From the NCBI GenBank assembly GCA_036346225.1, contig JARFIW010000139.1, forward strand, positions 5,084,001-5,148,000: a stretch of DNA of 64,000 nt, read 5' to 3'. A program made the position numbers and the translations under genes. Positions within the stretch are counted from its first letter, which is position 1, and every line of letters begins with the position of its first letter. The DNA is from Platerodrilus igneus (Eukaryota; Arthropoda; Insecta; Coleoptera; Lycidae). A model generated the notes under the pieces. The model was not told the DNA's origin and did no database searches. It worked only from the letters and a program-made list of their open reading frames with translations. This document shows, in pieces, positions 56,246 through 64,000 of this stretch.

Positions 56246-58002
56246 TGCTATGATATCGCCATACTCCGATGTATTTAACGTTCAGTTGCCTGCTGCTCGC
56301 CACCGCTGTGTCTCTAAATAACCTACGATAAATTTTAGATCTCACACAGTTCGTTTTATATGCCAGGACTAGCTCAGTTCAACACCATACAGTGCCCGAC
56401 GATACGATAACAGAGAAGTTTTTGTCCCCCTTTTATCTGAATCAAAGTAACAGTTAATCAGTTTGTCCCCAAATTATGATTCCCATAAATCAATTTAAAG
56501 CCAGCAAAAACAACTTTGTATACTACTGGAAGTCCGTTGAACGTTTACTGACCTTTCCCTTTTACGTAATTTATACGTATCAATCAAAAGTTTTTGATGA
56601 CCCTTTACATAAATATCGCATTACATGCAAAATTTAAATGTTCAAAAAGAAATTAATGCCTTATTCTATTAATGAATTTTATCTCTCACCTGTTGTTTTT
56701 TGCTTTTGAACTCCTGGTTGTGATTACGCGTCTCTGCATACACCTTAATTCTTAGAACTGCCGCTGTGTGCTGTTGACCAGTAACCTTGGATTATTTTTA
56801 GTTGGATTTTCTTGTTGATTTTGTTTGGTAGTTGTTTATTGAATCACGTAGTACAGCTTGGTTAAACGCCCAGTTTACCACTTAATCGTTTACTTAGTTG
56901 AGTTTTTGACGAATTTTTTAGTTCTACTCTTTAGTTTAATATCTAGTTCAATACCTAGTTCCCTAAGTTAATAGTATATTAAAAATTATGTTTAATTAGA
57001 ATTTTAGACTTACGTTTTAAATGTCAATGACGAATTTCTGTTATATTTGCACTGTACTAGTATTTGCAATTTTTAATCACCAACTTTCACCTAAATATTA
57101 TTATTTAATTTAATAGTTTAACTTCGCGTGTTATCTTGGTTCAGACAAGTATAAAGCATGTCTTGATTGTAGAAAGACTGACCTTTATCAACATATGACC
57201 TATTTAAAGGTACGCAAACCCACCTGTTAAAATTGATTTACCGAGTTTATCTTGTTATTCCGTTATTGTAAAGGCGTTACACTTCGGTTAACGACCATCC
57301 ATTGGGTTTTACATAATATTGTTTATGCTATAACTTGTTAAAATGCATCACGGGATCACGTGTGTGTGTGTGTGTGTATTGTGGATTTTGTTGACCACGA
57401 TACTTTGTACATTTTCAAATCACGTCCTCTTATTTGTATAGGAATTTATTACTTGAAATCGCAGGTAGTCAAATGTATGGTTCCTTATTTTTGTTTTCGT
57501 AATCTGTTGGGTTTATGTGTTGATTTTATATCGAAGATCACGTAGGCAAATTTTATAATGACGTAAATTAAATGCGTTTATTTACTTCCTGCGTTTCTAA
57601 AACATGTTTGTTTTGATAGATCTGTTTATTGTGGGCATTCATGGTTATTAATGCGTTGAGTTTAAACAAATTCGTTTCATGTTTGTTTGACTTTTGATGT
57701 TCCTGATGCGTATTTATTTAAAGCTTATCAATGCATTGCTATTCTTAAAAATGAATTGGATTGAGTACAAAGTTATTTATCTTACTAAATGTGATTGAGT
57801 TCTTGAAAGAATCAGCTTCCTTTCATTGATTAAGATTGGTTGCGAATTTTATACAGTGTGTTTGATATTTGCTTTTTGTATAATTGGCGAATTGCGTACT
57901 TCTTACGATAAAATTGTTTAATTTTCTAAACTTTAGTGTCGTTTATATGGAGTGTACAACCCTTGTGATCCTATATACCCCAAAATAATCCTATTATTAG
58001 AG
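56240..58002. other. Interval without recognised gene
   Basis: AT-rich. A short GT microsatellite occurs at 57359-57378. No ORF of note. Confidence 0.5.

Positions 58003-58036
<34 letters not shown>
58003..58036. repeat. (TA)n microsatellite
   Basis: About 17 dinucleotides. Confidence 0.95.
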
Positions 58037-58042
<6 letters not shown>

Positions 58043-60010
58043 TGCTGTGGCAACAGTACAGCAACTTCAAATTTTAAATAAGTATTTTACTTTCCTTTTC
58101 TTTTCTTTACCCGGCTAGCTCAACGGAAGTTATGGAATTTACAAAATGAAATAAAACATAGCAATCTCAAGAAAACATCTATACATTCAAAAACATTTCT
58201 CTTTCCTACAAAACAGTTTATACAACAATTCATAGTTCCAGTTTATACAGAAAATAATCAAAATTCTTACTTACTATTTGCTAGCAGCTACACAAATAGG
58301 CGGATAAACTACTCATCCTTTATTCCCACGCTTGTAAGGGTATTGGCCAAAAATCATTGGCAGATACTCTATTTAGTAAAGTCAAAATACCTCGAACTTT
58401 GATTTCAAAATTTGATTCAAGTTGTCCTCTTTACAAATAATAACATGAGAACTTATTCTAAATGTAAATTAGAAAATATTCAATTATTTTTATAAATAAC
58501 AAACAAAGAAATCTAAATTTATCCTTGCCAATTCAAATATCGCGTATCCAGCTCGTAATTAATGGTATTAACAGATTCTAATTCCTTATTATATTGACAT
58601 TATATCCGAGTTTACCAGTTTGTCCATATTATCTCAAATCTCCTTTTGGAGTATTAGATTTCGAAAGTGCATCTTCTATTTTCAATTAATTGTGGAACGC
58701 TGATGAAGTTGATTACGAATCATTTCAAACGTATATATTTTATTTCGTACAGTAATTTAAATTTCTCCAACTGACACAATTGAAGTTACGTGCTAAATGT
58801 CAAATATTCTATGCAAGACAGATTAATCTCGTAAAATGAAATGAATCGCCGAGTACTAAATCATAAATCTTACATGTTACTTGGCTTTAAACGGAATCAA
58901 ACTCGAACTAATCTTGAATTACTAAATCTTGAATGAATAAATCTTGAATCGTCGATCTCGTAAATTGAAACTCTTACATATTGATCGGTGACGCGAATTA
59001 ATGAATGAAACTTCCGGGAGTGGTTCCAATCAAGTTCTGGCTTTTGTATTAAAATTTTAACTACATACATTTTTTCATATTATTTCAGATTTAATTGGAA
59101 GAATTGCTCACGGTTGATGTAAGAATTTACAGCATTTAGCCATCAATTAGTATCAAGCTACGTGATTTACGAGCATAATAAAGACGTTGTTGGTTTTTTC
59201 CAACGTACGAAGTTAATGGTTGCGTCGCACACTATCCGATAGTAATGAATAAAACTATAAAATCGATATTATGGGTTTTCTAATCGTCGCACGAGTTCCG
59301 CGAATAAACGTTTATTAGTTTAATGACGTTACTTATTTATTGATTGACGTATTCTTTTCTAAATAAAGAAGATTCTAGATTAATATTTTGGTTTGAAAGT
59401 CTTAAAATGAATTTTAATGCTATATCTACACACACAATTAATAAGGGTTTGTTTATACTTTGCAAGTGGTAAATAAAACGCGCCCTAACGTATATTTCAC
59501 ATACCTAAATAATTCAAGTTTGCAATTGTTTTGCATGCTAATAAAAATACAAAATTCAATATTATCACATGATTAGTTAAAGCTTCAATTTGCTAAATGC
59601 AATAAGATGGATATGATTTTTCACGAATATTTTAAATGGCTTTACTCACACACACGGGAAGTGTGTTTCGCCTTGCATTTTAATGGTTTTGTATTTACAA
59701 TACGCTTATATTTATTAACTACAGAAGATTATTTACACATACAGGAATATGCTTCAAAAGTACCTGCGACTTCTTTTCAGTCTACACGGAAATATATTGC
59801 GCTTTGATTTTATATCTACATACGGGAAATGTAATCACATAATTAATAGGAGCCTTGTCTTTTAATGGCAAAGAAATACGCTTGTATTATATAGGGTAGC
59901 GACGTTAAATATCTGGAAATTTTAACTTTTTTCTGTTTACTTCTATTTGGGTGGGTTTTATTTATGTAATTTGGGTTTTAATAACCTCTCGAGACCTCTT
60001 TACCACATCA
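58037..60010. other. Interval without recognised gene
   Basis: AT-rich sequence, short ORFs only. At 58880-58990 a TCTTGAAT(C/T)/AATCTTGAAT word recurs, suggesting a decayed short repeat. Confidence 0.4.
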
Positions 60011-60017
60011 ATACATT

Positions 60018-60370
60018 AGGTAATTAATTACACAAGGTCAGTCAATAAATACTAACGTATTATAGTTGATAAGATGAAATAATAACTTATACTTTTATGC
60101 AAAGTCCAAATGATTGTTTCAAATCAAACTAGTAATTGAAATATGGAAAACATAAGGTCCTGGACAGGAATCGAACCTGTATTTTGGGTCGCGAAAGCCT
60201 AAGATACTGATTCGAATCCTGTCCGGGACCTTATATTTTCCATCTTTAATTACTAGCTCGATTTGATAGGATCATTTGGGATTTGCATAAAAGTCTAAGT
60301 TATTATTTCATCTCATTAAATATAATACGTTAGTATTTGTCAACTTACCTTGTGTAATTAACTACCTAAT
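60018..60370. repeat. Palindrome of two head-to-head tRNA-SINE copies (family 2)
   Basis: The arm 60018-60190 is the inverted copy of 60205-60370. Near the centre each arm carries the tRNA T-arm with B box (GGTTCGATTCC on the minus strand near 60170, GATTCGAATCC on the plus strand near 60210). Outward both arms read through a GGGACCTTAT(A/G)TTTTCCAT body and the same tail (ATTTGCATAAAAG..., AATTAACTACCTAAT). Confidence 0.75.
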
Positions 60371-60549
60371 ATTTATGTTTAATACTTGGCTTATAGCCGT
60401 AATTTTGAGCGTCGCTTCCTGTCTATATCTGACATAAGTCAAAAACTTGACACCGTCAGATTTGATTGACAAAACTACAAACGTAGTTGAAAGTTACGTT
60501 GATATATGGTTGCGTACATGATTTAGATTTGTTAATTTTTCAAATGTCG

Positions 60550-60700
60550 TGACCCGTCTCGGTGACGTAATTGGAAAACGCTTATACCGCGAAAACCAAA
60601 GATACAGGTTCAAATCCTGTCCGGGACCTTATATTTTCCATATTTCAATTAGTAGCTCAATTTGAAATGATCATTTGGGCATTGCATAAAAGTTATTAAT
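60550..60700 (+). mobile_element. tRNA-derived SINE (family 2), single copy
   Basis: The head GTCTCGGTGACGTAATTGG and T-arm ACAGGTTCAAATCCTGT, closed by CCGGGAC, give a tRNA-like cloverleaf: a 7-bp acceptor stem (GTCTCGG with CCGGGAC, one wobble) and a 5-bp T stem. It continues into the family-2 body TTATATTTTCCATATTTCAATTAGTAGCTC. Confidence 0.75.
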
Positions 60701-62402
60701 TGAAAAGATACAATGTGGATTCTTACCTGAATGTGCCCGTTTTGTCTTTCCAGCTCACCGAAAAATATGCTATGGACATTACGACATTATGAAACAAAGA
60801 AATTTCAATATTACAGTTATAATTCCTAAACAATCCTCGATACATTCAAAAACATCTTTCTTCTACACACATTATCTAAGAAATTTACTTACATACAGAT
60901 ATACAAAAAAGCTTATAAATGCAATGTTTAACTTACGTTTAGAAAGAAACAACATTTTATCAATACTTACAGATTAATACAATCTTCACTTAATCTTTGT
61001 TAATAATTAGAAAACCCCAAAACATTTCATATGTAAGTCACAAAATTTTCTTTAAACTTTTGATGGATAATTTAAATATTATTCTATTACCCCGCCTCAG
61101 TGTAGCTGATCAGCAACCTTAAGCAGATTTTTTTGTAAGGTGCAAACGACCTCGAGAGTTTGACTCGAAATTACTAAAAAAAGAACTATTTATTCCAAAT
61201 AATTTTTATACGCAAAAGAAAAACTTATACTATCTTAATCTACTCAACCGTTTCTCTAGGTTAAAACAAAGTTATACTTGCGTTTTGGATTGTGAAGTTC
61301 TTGCTAGTATTAACATCCCTATGACCACCTGTTTTTGATTATAATTGCTATCGATAGATCGTTTCTATTTAAAATTAACCGCATCGAAAAAATTCCTGGT
61401 TTCATTTTTTTTAGATTTCCATTTTAATTACTTTCCATATGTCGCATTTTGCTTCATCAGTTTTCGAAACGACTTTTATTTTAAAAGATTCAAATAGCAG
61501 GCGACCTTGCACCAAAATAACTTATCGTTATATTGGAGCAATGATTGTGTCGTTGCGCTCTATAAAAAACTATTCAGCAACTATTTATCAATGATCGAAT
61601 GTCGAATGACATGTTCAAATCTTGAATGCCCACCCATTAAATTCCGGCTTTTATATAACACAATTTTAATACGTTATCGTTCTCGAATTGCAGTTACATT
61701 GTAGGAGGCGTGAGTCATCCTATAATGTAACAATTAATCGCAATTTCGTGTGTTCTTATCTTTAATGGCTTGTCTAAAATTTAGTACCTTCATAAAAGTT
61801 TGCTATCTTTAATTAATGAATAAAACTTATAGTTGGCTTTATGAAGTTCTGTAATAGTTCATAGCAATTAGAACTTGTTATATTATCTGGTTTCTAGTCT
61901 TTCCCGATGTTATCACGTTCTGCCAATTTCTTAATTGATGTTCCGTTCATTCATACTGCTTGTTAACGTAAAATTAATGAATTTTTGAAGAGTTTGGAAC
62001 TATTTGCCTTTTAAACCATGTAAATAAATGCAGTGCATTACGTTTATTAAATGATATTTTTAAAGAGGATTGTAGTTATTTAGTATTCTTAAAGTAGATC
62101 AATCTTTACAATTCAGAACCCGCTTACGATCTTTTCAGTCCACATATATGCAATAAAACTTGTTTTTAACTGATATTTTTCAAGAGAATAAATATTTGCA
62201 GGCGGGTTTTTAAATCAATGAATGCTTGTGTATTTTCGCCAGCTATAACTTGTATTAAACAATATTTTTAAAGAAAATATCTACACATTAGTTAGAACAC
62301 GGATTTGACTTATGTAGTATAATAAGATTATCTTACTAGAATATTATACAGGGTAAAAAATAAAAATTTGAAAATTTAATTATTTCAGCATTGGGTCGAT
62401 CA

Positions 62403-62407
<5 letters not shown>
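60701..62407. other. Interval without recognised gene
   Basis: AT-rich, only short ORFs without recognisable motifs. Confidence 0.5.

Positions 62408-62475
<68 letters not shown>
62408..62475. repeat. (TA)n microsatellite, long
   Basis: About 33 dinucleotides; a second (TA)n run begins right after the palindrome at 62502-62563. Confidence 0.95.
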
Positions 62476-62480
<5 letters not shown>

Positions 62481-62501
62481 GTAGTCTTTCGAACGGTAAT
62501 A

Positions 62502-62554
62502 ATATTTATAGATCTGTTGGTTTGTTGGGATGCATCCCAAGAAACCAACAGATC

Positions 62555-62563
<9 letters not shown>
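62502..62563. repeat. 62-bp near-perfect palindrome
   Basis: ATTTATAGATCTGTTGGTTT on the left pairs perfectly with its reverse complement on the right; the inner TTGGGATGCATCCCAA is itself self-complementary. Only one G:G position breaks the symmetry. Flanked by TA repeats, it could extrude as a cruciform. Confidence 0.9.
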
Positions 62564-62597
<34 letters not shown>

Positions 62598-62599
62598 CT

Positions 62600-64000
62600 A
62601 TGAACTACTGGAATTATTGAGCCCCTACGTTGTGCTGTTATATTATTAATGCTATGCTCCCTAAATTAATCGCGCCCCTTCGTTTGGGCGACCATATTAA
62701 TATTGCTATGTATAAACAAGAATTGTAATTATCTTCTCCAACGTTGGGCTGTCTTATTAGTATTGCTATAAATTCCCTCCGAAAACTTAACTGGATTTTA
62801 TCTTGAACCAACCTTGTCTACCAATAACAAAATTTGATACGTTACCGCCTTACTCGTTATCAGTTTCATATTCAACTTATAGCTCCTCCTTGAACTGTTT
62901 AAATTATCAAATCACTCCCATTAACTTTATCTTATGACCTGGACTAGCATTTATTTGGAATTATAAAATTCAGTTAATTCGATTCTATATAATGAAACAA
63001 ATATTATGTACAGTTTTTTTGTAAATTATTTGAAATACACTTTTCAATTAATTAATGTTGTAAATCTCATTTATCAGAAATCATATACTTTTTACTCAAA
63101 ACCCAAAGTCACCAAAAAAAACCTATTATTTTTATAAAAGAGGAAGTGTGGAACGTTCGAAACCTCTTATCATATTACGCACTTTATACGTTTTCAAGTC
63201 CTTCTTTTTGCTGACTTTTTCACATTCATATTATATTAAGCAAATTCAATATTCAAATACAAAAATTAGAAAAATAATGTCTTATAACTAAAAATCTAAC
63301 CTGGTCTATTTTCTTCGCATTGACGCATCCATACTCAGCTAATATTTCCCATGCATTACGCCATCCATTTGAATAATAATTATCTTCCCCCAATTCAGGA
63401 TTATTACATGCCCATTTGAAATATTGTTTATCCACACTTTTGAACCATTGCATTTAAATTATTGCCATCACCCTCTGGACTACCATTATTAACTTATACT
63501 TATGCACCCCAATTTATTGTCATCTCATTCAGACTTATTACTTCATATCAATTTCCCCAAACTTAGAATTGGATTATCATCATTTATTTTCCCTTGACTT
63601 AGAAATTGTATTATTCTCCCCCAGAACTCAGAATTACATTTATTCTCCACGGACTCAGAATATAATTCTTATTATCATTGTCCCCTGACTCGAAATTACA
63701 TTTTTTCTCCACGGACTCGGAGCCCTATTATTATTATGTTTTAGTTTAAAATAAAATTCTCCTAAATCTACTTACGTTTAATCGGCAATCGTAATTTTCA
63801 TCTTGGCACTTATACTATTTTTCACTTTGAATTATTATTATTACGTATCACTTTATTTCATAGTGGCGCATTTCGGCCTTTATTGAGTTGTAAACTGACC
63901 TCGTTATCACTGTACCTTTTAAATATCTTTTCTCTTCTACTCCGTCAGTGGGTATGGTCTACAAACTCGTCGCTTATTTTAACCAATCAAATAATTACAT
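62600..64000. other. Interval without recognised gene
   Basis: AT-rich. At 63590-63730 a phrase like CTCAGAATTACATTTATTCTCCACGGA recurs two to three times as an irregular short tandem repeat. No gene. Confidence 0.5.

Noticed and set aside
60155..60235. Possible functional tRNA gene pair
   Set aside because: The two tRNA-like parts are incomplete, face each other and continue into a shared SINE body, so they are SINE heads rather than tRNA genes.
62336..62548. Minus-strand ORF with a long Ile-Tyr repeat
   Set aside because: It is simply the translation of a TA microsatellite.

Overview
The window is AT-rich animal DNA, most likely from an arthropod and probably an insect. The evidence is the set of element families present: a mariner of the insect type, an RTE/BovB-like LINE, a BEL/Pao LTR retrotransposon, a Gypsy fragment, Polintons, tRNA-derived SINEs and long TA microsatellites. 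I found no host gene I could name. Almost everything recognisable is transposable-element sequence, much of it nested and most of it broken. Long stretches (about 2.9-5.4, 18-21.8, 46.2-48.2, 53.6-60 and 60.7-64 kb) hold no recognisable gene.

Layout, left half. At 326-2848 lies an RT-less retroposon (gag-like ORF plus 3'UTR and poly(A)), with a mariner (1085-2407) inserted inside its ORF. At 5420-9472 is an RTE-like LINE copy (A) with a tandem tail array and a SINE. A minus-strand Gypsy pol fragment follows (9475-10910), then a GC-rich promoter and minisatellite patch (10940-11460). A strong hairpin lies at 13084-13173 and a 296-bp tandem duplication at 13405-13965. An internally deleted Polinton with about 566-bp terminal inverted repeats spans 14281-17956.

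Layout, right half. LINE copy B (minus, 22100-31084) is split by a complete BEL/Pao element (23874-30122, target duplication GTCTA). LINE copy D (plus, 32988-41275) is split twice: by a solo-LTR-like segment (34798-35655) and by a DNA transposon of uncertain superfamily (36518-39178, target duplication CATATG/CATATA). A third LINE type, with an FP25K-like ORF1, occupies about 42270-46168 and is split by a 2.5-kb foldback element (42469-44961). A head-to-head Polinton (49547-53556, target duplication TTCGTT) carries two opposed DNA polymerase B fragments around one integrase. The remainder is AT-rich with microsatellites, a SINE palindrome near 60.2 kb and a 62-bp palindrome at 62.5 kb.

The window reads as a transposon graveyard with several recent arrivals. 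The nesting gives relative ages: the RTE-like LINE is older than the BEL element, the solo-LTR-like segment and the DNA transposon that interrupt it. The sharpest observations are five elements whose ends and target-site duplications can be read to the base: mariner, BEL, the DDE-like transposon, the foldback and the palindromic Polinton. Family calls rest on motif recognition by eye; no database search was run.
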